Below, in pieces: positions 7,640 through 15,595 of a stretch of 64,000 nt of DNA. The notes under the pieces are model-generated. The model was not told the origin of the DNA. It did not search any database and saw only the letters and a program-made list of their open reading frames with translations. This stretch comes from a virus: the IMG/VR virus record IMGVR_UViG_3300012204_000007, positions 56,831-120,830 of that record; one strand, given 5' to 3'. The first letter of the stretch is position 1. Every line of letters starts with the position of its first letter. The position numbers and the translations under genes are program-made.

Positions 7640-8368
7640 ATGATGAAGAGAACTACTATGGATGGTAAGACTGTGAACCAGCGTACTTACGACATGGTAA
7701 AATTATGGGAATTCAACTGTCTAGAAGACTTGTTTGTAATTCAAGGCTCTTACAATGCTGGTGGTGTTAGTGCATCTGCTGGCACGCACGACGGTGGAGG
7801 CGCGGTAGATATAAGTGTTAGAGACCTAGGCAGTCTAAGCGCAAAGAGATGGCGCGTAAAGCAGGGCCGTCTAGCGGGCTTCGCTGCATGGTACCGCCCA
7901 ACAATCTCAGGACTTTGGTCCGAGCACATTCACGCAATTGCTATCGGTGACCCAGAGATGTCTTCTGGTGCTAGAAATCAGGTAAGTGCATATTACGATG
8001 GTCGTGATGGCCTTGTTAGTAATCTAAGAGACCAAGACCCTCGTGTTAGCCCTATTCCTGTATTTCCTAAGGTCCCCTTGAAGAAGGTTTCTCTACTTAC
8101 TGCGTATTGGCAGTTCAAGACTAGTAAGCCGGTATCACGATATGCTGTAAAGCGTATTCAATGGGTGCTTAACGAGAAGTTGGATGCTGGACTAACCTGC
8201 GATGGTGTGGCTGGCCCAAAGACACGTAGCGCTTACAAGCACTGGGAGACAAGAATTGGTGCTCCTGCTGCTGATGGCGTCCCAGGCAAGTATTCCCTAT
8301 CTAAACTAGGTCAGGGACGTTTCAAGATGAGCGTTGTTGATTATGAAAAGTGGCTTGCAGGCAAGTAA
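7640..8368 (+). CDS. Endolysin: M15-like peptidase plus peptidoglycan-binding domain
   Basis: This 242-residue protein has an N-terminal zinc peptidase signature. SAGTHDGGGAVDIS at about 47-59 gives the H-x6-D pair, and SEHIHAI at 94-100 gives the H-x-H, as in M15 (VanY/L-alanyl-D-glutamate) enzymes that cut cell-wall peptides. Residues ~165-225 resemble a peptidoglycan-binding domain (LTCDGVAGPKTRSAY). There is no signal peptide, so exit would need a holin, the best candidate being at 42567. I choose ATG 7640 because it follows AGGGAGGTG; an upstream TTG frame would run through the hairpin. An adjacent ATG at 7643 is possible. Confidence 0.85.
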   Translation: MMKRTTMDGKTVNQRTYDMVKLWEFNCLEDLFVIQGSYNAGGVSASAGTHDGGGAVDISVRDLGSLSAKRWRVKQGRLAGFAAWYRPTISGLWSEHIHAIAIGDPEMSSGARNQVSAYYDGRDGLVSNLRDQDPRVSPIPVFPKVPLKKVSLLTAYWQFKTSKPVSRYAVKRIQWVLNEKLDAGLTCDGVAGPKTRSAYKHWETRIGAPAADGVPGKYSLSKLGQGRFKMSVVDYEKWLAGK

Positions 8369-8370
8369 CT

Positions 8371-8380
8371 ATGGTATAAT
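8371..8380 (+). promoter_or_regulatory. Extended -10 promoter (TGG-TATAAT)
   Basis: TATAAT at 8375-8380 is preceded by TGG, an extended -10, just after the endolysin stop. No coding region follows within 170 bases, but a terminator does, so the product would be a short RNA. Confidence 0.6.
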
Positions 8381-8386
8381 AGAATT

Positions 8387-8526
8387 ATCCATAAGGATGG
8401 TTAGAGTCCCATAGAGACACGACCGGAGTATTACTCCAAAAGTGTAGGTGGATTTTGCTTACCGGAACTTTAGGATGGTTTATAATTACTGACAATACCC
8501 TCGCCTCGGCGGGGGTATTAGTCATT
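8387..8526 (+). ncRNA. Candidate small noncoding RNA of about 140 nt
   Basis: This interval runs from the predicted start point of the promoter at 8375 to the end of the terminator at 8494-8519. It has no usable reading frame (the first ATG frame ends after 5 codons) and contains small hairpins (GGAGT-ATT-ACTCC near 8424). It is not a tRNA, because no T-loop or acceptor pairing was found. The function is unknown, and an untranslated leader is an alternative. Confidence 0.4.
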
Positions 8527-8528
8527 TT
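8494..8528 (+). terminator. Intrinsic terminator
   Basis: A stem of about 11 bp (8494-8504 with 8509-8519, one G-U pair) has a 4-base loop and is followed by AGTCATTTT. It lies between the endolysin and the LamG tail gene and isolates the next promoter. Confidence 0.75.
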
Positions 8529-8541
8529 AAGCACAAACTGC

Positions 8542-8547
8542 TATAAT
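8542..8547 (+). promoter_or_regulatory. TGC-TATAAT promoter for a leaderless gene
   Basis: An extended -10 ends 6 bases before the ATG at 8554, so RNA would begin at or next to that ATG. The -35 region is poor, as expected for an extended -10. Confidence 0.65.
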
Positions 8548-8553
8548 CAAACT

Positions 8554-10188
8554 ATGTACCGTTATTATATTCCTAAACGAGCACCGGTAGCATTTTGGAT
8601 GTGTGATGACACAGTTCCATTCCAAGAATATTCTGGTGTTAACGCTTCCGGCGGTAAGAAAGCAGGGACTACAGACCCAACCAAATCCGTACCGCTAGTG
8701 GCTGGTGCAGCATTCTCAAGCGTCTTCAAGTCAACGAGCATAGCACAGTTCGCTTGCAATATATTCAAGCAAGGGCTTGAGCAACGTCCGTTTGCTGTGG
8801 AGGCGTGGATTTTGCCTATTCCAAAGACCACTACTGGACCACAGCAGATTTTATCTCATGATGGTGTATTTGATGGGCTGAGTATCGACGGTAAAGTCAT
8901 TAAGTTCTCTACCAACTATCTGACACAAGGAAGCGCCGCGTGCGACTTCGACCTGCAAGAGTACAAACTAGCATATGTTGTTGGGTTACACAATGCAAAT
9001 CAGAATCAACTATGGGTTAATGGTGAACTGGTCGCGAGTGTCGATATTACTGACTTGCAGAAAGCAGATACATATATTGCTACAGACGCATATTTGTATA
9101 GCGGATACACAACATCTAATCAGGAACTGGCAATCAATGCGGTTGCATTTTATACCTCTCTTTCTGGTGAGCAAATTGTGCAGAATTATATGGCGGGTGT
9201 TGATTTTATTGGTCAGTCGCGCGTAGGTCCGCAATACGATGGAACAGAGTTCACCTTGGACGCTGCTGCTGGCGCGGTCTTTCTACGTAATGAATGGGTA
9301 GACGAGACAGATTTCAATACCGGTCTGAAAGTAAATGTTGAATATGCACCAGACCAGATAAACCCGGCATATGATGAGACCACAGGTCTTTCCCTCGCCG
9401 GTACTTGGACTGCTGCGACACCTTTAGATGCAGGTGGCGACACCAGTATATATGGGGTATTGCTTTCATGGTCCGGTAAGAATGTAACGGTAGAAACCTC
9501 TTTGGACGGAACAACATGGACCGCAGCGACGAATGGTCGCCTAATTAGTACAATTTCCAGCGGATACAATCCTACAAATATAGATTTACAGATTAGAGCG
9601 TCGTTTGCAGGAGGATTAGCGGTAGACCCAGCGTATTTAGAAAGTGTTACAGTTATAGGCTTCCGTAATAATACTATTAACTCAATCGCTAATAGAACTG
9701 TAACTGTATCCAGCCCCGGAGTAATGCGTGAAGATTATGAGACCAATCTTTATAGAGATGATAATGGTATCAGCATCAATGGTGGGACGCTGACGATTGG
9801 AACAGATACCGGTCCAGACCCCGATGTTGCGAGGACGCTTGAACTATGGATTAAACCTAAGGTCGGTACCCCAACCATCTCTGTCTCTGGAACAAAGTAT
9901 AGAAATGGTGCTGCTGACGCAACGTTGCCGGTAGGAGAATGGTCATTAATTCATTATGTAGCAGCAGCAGATATAGTGACCAATATAACTATTACAGGAG
10001 ATTGCATAGTCGGTCAAGCAACACTATACCCCACACCATTGAGTGCAACTGATGTTCTGAATATTTATAAGTCTTATACCGGTGCACAAGTTATACGATT
10101 TGTTGACACAAATACCGTTGGCATCTCAGAAGCAGCGACACCAACAGCCATTTATGCACATGATTGGTCAATAGACATGGCTGGATAG
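8554..10188 (+). CDS. LamG-like minor tail or fibre protein
   Basis: This 544-residue protein has two jelly-roll (concanavalin/LamG-like) stretches. One lies at about residues 75-215 (FAVEAWILPIP ... LWVNGELVAS ... FYTSLSGEQI), the other near 420-530 (ARTLELWIKPK ... LYPTPLSATDV). These folds usually bind glycans, so a role in attachment is likely. The start is ATG 8554, because a -10 box lies exactly 6 bases upstream; the frame upstream runs through the terminator. Its place before the portal, far from the other tail genes, is unusual. Confidence 0.7.
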   Translation: MYRYYIPKRAPVAFWMCDDTVPFQEYSGVNASGGKKAGTTDPTKSVPLVAGAAFSSVFKSTSIAQFACNIFKQGLEQRPFAVEAWILPIPKTTTGPQQILSHDGVFDGLSIDGKVIKFSTNYLTQGSAACDFDLQEYKLAYVVGLHNANQNQLWVNGELVASVDITDLQKADTYIATDAYLYSGYTTSNQELAINAVAFYTSLSGEQIVQNYMAGVDFIGQSRVGPQYDGTEFTLDAAAGAVFLRNEWVDETDFNTGLKVNVEYAPDQINPAYDETTGLSLAGTWTAATPLDAGGDTSIYGVLLSWSGKNVTVETSLDGTTWTAATNGRLISTISSGYNPTNIDLQIRASFAGGLAVDPAYLESVTVIGFRNNTINSIANRTVTVSSPGVMREDYETNLYRDDNGISINGGTLTIGTDTGPDPDVARTLELWIKPKVGTPTISVSGTKYRNGAADATLPVGEWSLIHYVAAADIVTNITITGDCIVGQATLYPTPLSATDVLNIYKSYTGAQVIRFVDTNTVGISEAATPTAIYAHDWSIDMAG

Positions 10189-10226
10189 ACCACAATGTGG
10201 ACAAATCGGTTACACGGATTCTCAAT

Positions 10227-10254
10227 TTGCCTTTAACAAAATATGTAGTACAAT
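10227..10254 (+). promoter_or_regulatory. Promoter TTGCCT-N16-TACAAT for a leaderless gene
   Basis: The -35 is at 10227-10232 and the -10 at 10249-10254. The ATG at 10261 begins after a 6-base gap, and no Shine-Dalgarno sequence could fit in the predicted transcript. Confidence 0.75.
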
Positions 10255-10260
10255 CAAAAT

Positions 10261-10602
10261 ATGAAGATGAAAAGTTTAGGCAAACAAGAAGTAGCAGAGG
10301 TACCGTGGGGGACCTATCTATGGCAGATGCCCAATGGTAGTTTTATTGGCGATGGTGAGGGTCATTTCCTCATGATTGAGGCTATGGAAGGCGACCAGCA
10401 CCGAATGAAATTGCTAGCGGCAGCAGCACATGACTGCGGTGTTGACGAGGGTATGCCATGTTTCTTTCGTGGCAACAGAATTGTTAACGATGAAGAGTAT
10501 GAAGAACAGCAACTGCGACTTAAATTTGGCCTAACTCCGGATAAAATGGATGTGGCGTCTATTAATGAGGATAAGAGAAATGCACGCAACAGGCGTAGAT
10601 GA
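10261..10602 (+). CDS. Hypothetical protein upstream of portal
   Basis: This 113-residue protein has a glycine/aromatic N-terminal half (GTYLWQMPNGSFIGDGEGHF) and a basic C-terminal tail (NARNRRR). I know no domain for it. Its end overlaps the portal start by 23 bases, so the two are translated together and it probably has a role in head assembly or is a conserved neighbour. The transcript is predicted to be leaderless. Confidence 0.7.
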   Translation: MKMKSLGKQEVAEVPWGTYLWQMPNGSFIGDGEGHFLMIEAMEGDQHRMKLLAAAAHDCGVDEGMPCFFRGNRIVNDEEYEEQQLRLKFGLTPDKMDVASINEDKRNARNRRR

Positions 10603-12169
10603 TGACGATGAGCATTATGATATTGATGGCAAAGATGTAATAACACATACTGTCAACGATATCGTTGTAGAGTCAACCGACCCATTTGCTAAAGACTTTG
10701 ATTTTGTAAAGTCTCTTGCTGGCGTGCATCCGAACAAGAAGAGGTCGTTAACTGCATTTCAGAAGCGCCACGAGGGCGCGGATGGCACTTCTTCAAGCAA
10801 AATCGAAGATGACATCATCACTGGCTACAACGCCTTTGAGGTTGTGCTTCCACCATATAATCTAGACTATCTAGCCAAACTATACGAGTTGTCGACGCCA
10901 CACAAGGCGGCGGTAGATGCAAAGATGAGCAATATCGTCGGTTTAGGATATGATTTCATTCCAAGCCCACAAACGAAGTTAAAGATGGATGGATTTGACA
11001 GTGCTAAGTCTGAGAAGTTTCAGCAGAAACTATCTAGGTTCAAAATAGACCTTTCCGACCATCTGGACGACCTCAATGAAGAAGATACATTTACAGAAAC
11101 TCTACAAAAGGTCTGGAAAGACTACGAGTCAACTGGAAATGGGTATATTGAGATTGGCCGCTCGGACACAACCGGAGAAATCGGATATATTGGTCACATT
11201 CCATGTACGACGATGCGTATTCGCCGTCAGCGTGACGGGTTCGTTCAGATTATCGCTAATAAGGCAGTATTCTTTAGAAACTTTGGTAAGGATGACCCAG
11301 ACCCAATTGGGCACGATGCCAACCCTAACGAAATCATTCATATCAAGAAGTATGCCCCATCCAGTACATTTTATGGTGTACCGGATATTGTTGCGGCTAA
11401 GACCGCAGTCGCCGGTAATGATTTTAGTGCTAAGTTCAACCTAGACTACTTTGAGAACAAAGCCGTACCGCGCCACGTCATTATCTTGAAGGGTGCAACA
11501 ATCAATCCTCGCCTAGCCAAGAACATTCTAGAGTTCTTTGAGACAGGCTTGAAGGGTAAGAATCATCGCTCTCTATTTATCCCTCTTCCGGGTGACACAC
11601 CGGACAAGAAGATTGAACTTAAAATCGAGCCGGTAGAGGCTGGAATTCAAGATGCATCATTCAATAACTATCGTAAGGCAAATATATCAGAGATTCTAAT
11701 GGCTCACCGTGTTCCCGTGAACAAAGTTGGTTTGCCAGAAGGTGTATCTTTGGCGGTGGCGCGAGATGCAGATAAGACATTCAAAGAACAGGTTTGTGGT
11801 CCCGAACAAAAGACTCTTGAGAAGAAGTTAAAGAAGGTCTTTAAGGATATTCAGGGAGACCAGTTCCTGTTTGACTTCAAGTTGACTGAATTGACATTGA
11901 CCGACGAGGCAACTCAGTCTCAGATTGATGAGCGTCGTATTAAGACCGGTGCTGAGACTGCTAACGAACAGCGCGCACGTCGCGGTATGCCTGCACATCC
12001 AGATGGAGACGAACTTGTTGATTTGAATGCTAAGGCAAATACATTAGCAAGCGAGAATAAAGCAAGCGGTAACCGCAGTCGTGACTCACAGCGTAGCGCC
12101 GCTGCGACAGATTCCCAGGGCGAAGCACGCAGTCCGAAAGGTGAGGGTCGTACTAACAGTACGAAATAA
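10580..12169 (+). CDS. Portal protein
   Basis: The portal is the 12-subunit ring through which DNA enters the head and which joins head to tail. This protein of about 529 residues has the PBSX-like phage portal pattern: YNAFEVVLPPYNLDYLAKLY near the N-terminus, FYGVPDIVAAKTAV and a middle wing. Next come LAVARDADKTFKEQV and a polar, probably disordered C-terminal tail of ~70 residues. I prefer ATG 10580, with GAGG and AAGAGA upstream; ATG 10550 in the same frame is possible. The last base of the stop is the first base of the next gene's ATG. Confidence 0.9.
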   Translation: MHATGVDDDDEHYDIDGKDVITHTVNDIVVESTDPFAKDFDFVKSLAGVHPNKKRSLTAFQKRHEGADGTSSSKIEDDIITGYNAFEVVLPPYNLDYLAKLYELSTPHKAAVDAKMSNIVGLGYDFIPSPQTKLKMDGFDSAKSEKFQQKLSRFKIDLSDHLDDLNEEDTFTETLQKVWKDYESTGNGYIEIGRSDTTGEIGYIGHIPCTTMRIRRQRDGFVQIIANKAVFFRNFGKDDPDPIGHDANPNEIIHIKKYAPSSTFYGVPDIVAAKTAVAGNDFSAKFNLDYFENKAVPRHVIILKGATINPRLAKNILEFFETGLKGKNHRSLFIPLPGDTPDKKIELKIEPVEAGIQDASFNNYRKANISEILMAHRVPVNKVGLPEGVSLAVARDADKTFKEQVCGPEQKTLEKKLKKVFKDIQGDQFLFDFKLTELTLTDEATQSQIDERRIKTGAETANEQRARRGMPAHPDGDELVDLNAKANTLASENKASGNRSRDSQRSAAATDSQGEARSPKGEGRTNSTK

Positions 12170-12591
12170 TGCATAGGTTAGAGCATATCGCACAGGGACT
12201 CTTAAAACCAATGAACCCATATGCTTCTCTATTACTTGGACTGCTGACACTGTCATGGGGAGTTTGGATTATTAATCCATTTTGGAGCGTATTCGGCACC
12301 GCTCAAGTCTATACTAGAGCCGCGCAGTTTGCTCCGGAGTGGGCGTGGGGAACATGGGCTACAATTTGTGGAATATCAATCTTATACGGAATTTACAAAG
12401 GCAGCGCGAGATGGCTGGCATCCTCACTAGGATTTGCTATGTGGCATTGGTTTACGGTCGCCGGTATGTTGTGGTGGGGTGACTGGCAGAACACGTCAGG
12501 CATCACATATACATTCATTGGTTGTTATACCATATTTGCATATTTGAATCTTAAGGTCAACTTCATTGGCCAGGGCATTAAGCACATATAG
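12169..12591 (+). CDS. Multi-span membrane protein
   Basis: This 140-residue protein has about four hydrophobic segments (near residues 19-38, 62-80, 84-105 and 113-130) rich in Trp and Gly. Its ATG shares a base with the portal stop. A membrane protein between portal and protease genes is unexpected in a head operon. It might be a lysis, exclusion or entry factor, but no family is recognised. Confidence 0.7.
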   Translation: MHRLEHIAQGLLKPMNPYASLLLGLLTLSWGVWIINPFWSVFGTAQVYTRAAQFAPEWAWGTWATICGISILYGIYKGSARWLASSLGFAMWHWFTVAGMLWWGDWQNTSGITYTFIGCYTIFAYLNLKVNFIGQGIKHI

Positions 12592-12610
12592 TCTATTTGT
12601 TTGCTTAAAT

Positions 12611-12640
12611 TTGGCGTTTAGAAAACTTTAATGATATGAT
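12611..12640 (+). promoter_or_regulatory. Promoter TTGGCG-N18-TATGAT for a leaderless gene
   Basis: The -35 is at 12611-12616 and the -10 at 12635-12640, preceded by TGA (extended -10). The ATG at 12647 follows after 6 bases. Confidence 0.75.
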
Positions 12641-12646
12641 ACAAAC

Positions 12647-13876
12647 ATGGAATTAGTAAAGAGCCATTGGGAAGCGGATGACAACCGCATCCATCTGTCA
12701 ATGCCCATTTCAAAGGTGGACCGCCAGAACCGTTTGGTTTCCGGATTTGCAACCCTTGATAACATTGATACTTCTGATGAGATAGTTACCGCCGAGGCCA
12801 GCCGAGCAGCGTTCACACGTTTCCGTGGAAATGTTCGTGAAATGCATGAGCCGATAGCCGCCGGTAGAGTAGTTGATTTCAAAGAAGATTCCTTCTATGA
12901 CTCTAAAACTGAAAAATATTATAGTGGCATTTATGCAACAGCATATATTTCGCTAGGAGCCGAGTCAACCTGGCAGAAGGTCCTAGATGGAACCCTGTCC
13001 GGCTTTTCTATTGGTGGCAGCATCAAGGAGAAGCATGTAGAGTATATTTCAGAATTAAACAAAAGTGTTCGATTCATTACTGACTATGACCTGAGTGAAC
13101 TATCTCTGGTAGACAGTCCGGCCAACCAATTGGCAAATGTATTCTCAATCGTAAAGTCGGCAGATGGCGTACTTATGAAGGGTATGGCCTCAGAAGTTCA
13201 CCTAGTCAATGTTTTTTGGTGCGCAGCAGATGAAATCGCAAAGAACTCTTCGGGAGAATCAGAGACATGTCTGCACTGTGGAAAGACCATGGAGCAGATT
13301 GGTTGGTTTGAGAAGGGCAGCGACGAAGTGGTGAAGACCGCTAAGACCGTCGCAGACTTCCTTCGCAAGAGGGAGGACAATGTCGCAATAGACGTACCCG
13401 CACATGGCGAAGGGGGTGTAAAAATGACTGAAGATATTAAGAAGAATGCTGATGAAGAGGTAGTAGAAGTTGCTACCACCGAGGAAGTTGTTGAGGCAGA
13501 AACTGATGGCGTTGAAGCAGCAGCCGTAGAGGTTGTTGAAGAGGCAGCCGTAGAGCCTGACTTCGAGAAGATGTTTGATGATTTGAAGGGTTCTGTAACC
13601 GACAGCATCAACAAGACCGTTGAGGCGGTAGAGGCAAAGGTGAGTGCAGCAACAGCGGCATTTGATGAAAAGGCTTCTGAGTTTGAAAAGTCTCTTGGAG
13701 AACTCAGCGAAAAGTTGGAGTCCATCAGAGAGCAGCGTGAGAATGTTACAAAGCGTTTAGACGCGCTTGAGAAGGCTTCTGCTATTAAGAAGTCCGGTGA
13801 TGTTGAAACTACTGAGCCGGTAAAGAAAGCAAAGACAGGATTGTGGAGTGGCGCTTTCTTCGACGCTGGTGAATAA
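12647..13876 (+). CDS. Prohead protease fused to scaffold domain
   Basis: The N-terminal ~170 residues resemble the capsid maturation serine proteases of HK97-type phages (XkdF/S78 group). A candidate catalytic His lies in VREMHEP, a Ser in GTLSGFSIGGS, and LSELSLVDSPAN follows. Residues ~185-230 hold a CLHC-type cluster. From residue 260 the protein is acidic and alanine/valine-rich, with heptad-like helices, as in scaffolding proteins. It would shape the prohead and then cleave the scaffold. An internal start at 13424 could make the scaffold alone. The gene precedes the capsid gene, the usual order. Confidence 0.85.
   Translation: MELVKSHWEADDNRIHLSMPISKVDRQNRLVSGFATLDNIDTSDEIVTAEASRAAFTRFRGNVREMHEPIAAGRVVDFKEDSFYDSKTEKYYSGIYATAYISLGAESTWQKVLDGTLSGFSIGGSIKEKHVEYISELNKSVRFITDYDLSELSLVDSPANQLANVFSIVKSADGVLMKGMASEVHLVNVFWCAADEIAKNSSGESETCLHCGKTMEQIGWFEKGSDEVVKTAKTVADFLRKREDNVAIDVPAHGEGGVKMTEDIKKNADEEVVEVATTEEVVEAETDGVEAAAVEVVEEAAVEPDFEKMFDDLKGSVTDSINKTVEAVEAKVSAATAAFDEKASEFEKSLGELSEKLESIREQRENVTKRLDALEKASAIKKSGDVETTEPVKKAKTGLWSGAFFDAGE
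13424..13876 (+). CDS. Putative scaffold protein from an internal in-frame start
   Basis: ATG 13424 lies in the same frame as the protease gene (codon 260) and is preceded by GAAGGGGGTG at 4-5 bases, a much stronger ribosome site than expected by chance inside a gene. The product would be a 150-residue acidic coiled-coil protein. Phage lambda makes its scaffold Nu3 the same way inside gene C. Inference from position and signal only. Confidence 0.6.
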   Translation: MTEDIKKNADEEVVEVATTEEVVEAETDGVEAAAVEVVEEAAVEPDFEKMFDDLKGSVTDSINKTVEAVEAKVSAATAAFDEKASEFEKSLGELSEKLESIREQRENVTKRLDALEKASAIKKSGDVETTEPVKKAKTGLWSGAFFDAGE

Positions 13877-13903
13877 TCAGCGAGCAAATTCTACAAGACT
13901 GAC

Positions 13904-13932
13904 TGTACAAATGTAATACAAATACTTATAAC
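13904..13932 (+). promoter_or_regulatory. Weak promoter for the capsid gene
   Basis: TGTACA and TATAAC are 17 bases apart, 37 bases before the capsid ATG. The hexamers are imperfect. The leader carries the very strong ribosome site CCAGGAGGTGA at 13950-13960, fitting high expression. Confidence 0.4.
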
Positions 13933-13969
13933 TATGAAACACATGGTTCCCAGGAGGTGAAATAAACAA

Positions 13970-15004
13970 ATGAGTGATACTCTTATTGAAAAGGTTGTGA
14001 CAACCGGTGGTATGCAGGGTACAAACCCTGTCGGTACCGGCGCACTAACCTATGCACAGGCTGACAAGTTCATTGACTACATGTGGGACTCAACAGTACT
14101 AGGTTCCCTAGTTACTACACGTCGTATGAAGGCTGTCGAGGAAGAGATTGATACAGTTGCCGTTGGCGCGCGTCTTGTACGTGGTGCTACAGAGGCTGTT
14201 GACACTGGTGAGAACGCGCTTCCTACCTTCGGCAAGTTGTCGATTACCACCAAGAAGTACCGTCTAGACTGGGAACTTTCTAGTGAGTCTTTGGAGGACA
14301 ACATCGAGGGCGAAGCCTTCGAGGACCACCTTGCACGCCTTATGGCTACACAGTTGGGTAACGACCTAGAAGACATCGCCATCAATGGTGACACAACCTC
14401 TACCGTTCCCGGTATTAAGGTGGACGACGGTTGGAGGAAGCGCGCCGTTGCAGGTGCTCACGTTATCGACCACGCTGGTAACTTGCTTAACCGCGATGCA
14501 TTCAACAAGTCTCTTAAGGCTATGCCACGTAAGTACATGGCCAAGAGAAACGGGTTGAAGTTCTTCACTGGTACCAACGCAATTCAGGACTACATCTACT
14601 CTCTACAGCAGGTTGAAAGCAACTTCGTTAATCCGGAGGCGCTTGCTGCTGCTGGTATTAACCAGGCTGTACGTACTGAGGGTCCTGCTGGATTCATTAC
14701 TGGTAATGCGTTCGGGCAGAAGGTTCAGGAAGTTCCGCTATTCCTAGAGGACCGTGACGGAGACTATGACACCAACTCGTCTACTTCTGGTATTCAGTTG
14801 CCATCTGCGTCTATCAACCACACCGACCTATGGTTGACCTTCCCAGAGAACCTAATCTGGGGAATCAAGCGTGACGTAAAGGTTTTCCGTGAGTTCAAGA
14901 TTAAGAAGGACACCGTTGAGTACACAGTCTTCACCCGTCAGGGCGTACAGATTGAGAATCTCGATGCATTCGTTGTTCTAAAAAACGTCCGTCTGGCTGC
15001 TTGA
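13970..15004 (+). CDS. Major capsid protein, HK97 fold
   Basis: This 344-residue protein sits directly after the protease/scaffold gene and has features of HK97-type capsid proteins: a helical N-terminal arm, an E-loop region (ALPTFGKLSITTKKYRLDWELS), a spine helix (FEDHLARLMATQLGNDLEDI) and P-domain strands. It forms the icosahedral shell. The ribosome site AGGAGGTGA is the strongest in the window, and codons favour C-ending synonyms, as expected of the most abundant protein. There is no large N-terminal delta domain, consistent with a separate scaffold. Confidence 0.9.
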   Translation: MSDTLIEKVVTTGGMQGTNPVGTGALTYAQADKFIDYMWDSTVLGSLVTTRRMKAVEEEIDTVAVGARLVRGATEAVDTGENALPTFGKLSITTKKYRLDWELSSESLEDNIEGEAFEDHLARLMATQLGNDLEDIAINGDTTSTVPGIKVDDGWRKRAVAGAHVIDHAGNLLNRDAFNKSLKAMPRKYMAKRNGLKFFTGTNAIQDYIYSLQQVESNFVNPEALAAAGINQAVRTEGPAGFITGNAFGQKVQEVPLFLEDRDGDYDTNSSTSGIQLPSASINHTDLWLTFPENLIWGIKRDVKVFREFKIKKDTVEYTVFTRQGVQIENLDAFVVLKNVRLAA

Positions 15005-15025
15005 TAGCAATTCTGATGTTTTACA

Positions 15026-15059
15026 CTACCGGCGGCTATCCTAGGATAGCCGCCGGTAG
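15026..15059. repeat. 34-bp perfect palindrome after the capsid gene
   Basis: The 17-bp arms meet at CCTAGG with no spacer. The outer ends are CTACCGGC and GCCGGTAG, so it contains one copy of the polar heptamer on each strand. It may act as a terminator hairpin after the capsid gene, but no U-run follows (CATTATTATG). A symmetric protein site is an alternative. Confidence 0.8.
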
Positions 15060-15085
15060 CATTATTATGAAGCATATGATATACT
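15057..15085 (+). promoter_or_regulatory. Possible extended -10 promoter TGA-TATACT
   Basis: TATACT at 15080-15085 follows TGA, with a weak -35 (TAGCAT) 17 bases upstream that overlaps the end of the palindrome. It would drive the gene at 15110. Confidence 0.45.
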
Positions 15086-15109
15086 CACAATAATAGAAAG
15101 AGGATAATT

Positions 15110-15556
15110 ATGAGTTTTCAGAGTTTAAAGGTCGCTGAGTTGAGAGGGGTCGCTGAATTTTTCAATATTGATGTTGTAACAGCAGACCCATCAACAGAGG
15201 CAACTAAGAAGGAGTTAATTGCGGCACTCGCCGCCGACGCCGAGCCGGTAACCTGGCAGCAGTACAATGATATTTATTTGCCAGCGAAGGAACTAGAGGC
15301 AGCAGCACAGGTAACAGAGAATGTAGAGCCTGATGTAGTTGTAGAGCAGCCGGAGCCAAAGGTAGTAGACCCTAACCAAAAGACTGTGCTTATTAAGTAC
15401 GGGCGACAGAACCCAACGTTTGAAGTTCTTGGGTTTACATTCAGCAAGCGCCACCCATTCGCTTCCGTTCCGGAAGACGTAGCAGAGCATCTAGTTAGAA
15501 ACGTTACCGGTTTTAGACTAGCACTACAATCAGAAATCACCGACTACTACGGCTGA
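15110..15556 (+). CDS. Head-associated protein with SAP/HeH-like N-terminus
   Basis: This 148-residue protein begins with a short helix-extended-helix pattern (SLKVAELRGVAEFFNIDV ... TKKELIAAL), as in SAP/Rho-N type domains. An acidic, proline-rich linker follows, then a compact C-terminal part (TVLIKYGRQNPTFEVLGFTF). Similar proteins occur next to capsid genes, where they may decorate the shell or join the tail. The ribosome site is AGAGGATAATT. The exact role is not established. Confidence 0.65.
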   Translation: MSFQSLKVAELRGVAEFFNIDVVTADPSTEATKKELIAALAADAEPVTWQQYNDIYLPAKELEAAAQVTENVEPDVVVEQPEPKVVDPNQKTVLIKYGRQNPTFEVLGFTFSKRHPFASVPEDVAEHLVRNVTGFRLALQSEITDYYG

Positions 15557-15560
15557 TATT

Positions 15561-15589
15561 TTGTATTAGAACCTAATAGGATATATACT
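15561..15589 (+). promoter_or_regulatory. Promoter TTGTAT-N17-TATACT for a leaderless gene
   Basis: The -35 is at 15561-15566 and the -10 at 15584-15589. The ATG at 15596 follows after 6 bases. It starts immediately after the preceding stop codon. Confidence 0.75.
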
Positions 15590-15595
15590 GACAAT

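Noticed and set aside
8387-8493. tRNA-like gene between endolysin and tail gene
   Set aside because: GGTTAGAG looks like part of a D-loop, but there is no T-loop, acceptor stem or anticodon arm.
13198-13887. 229-residue leftward frame opposite the protease/scaffold gene
   Set aside because: Ser/Thr-rich mirror of the acidic coiled-coil coding strand; the forward frame has domains and promoter.
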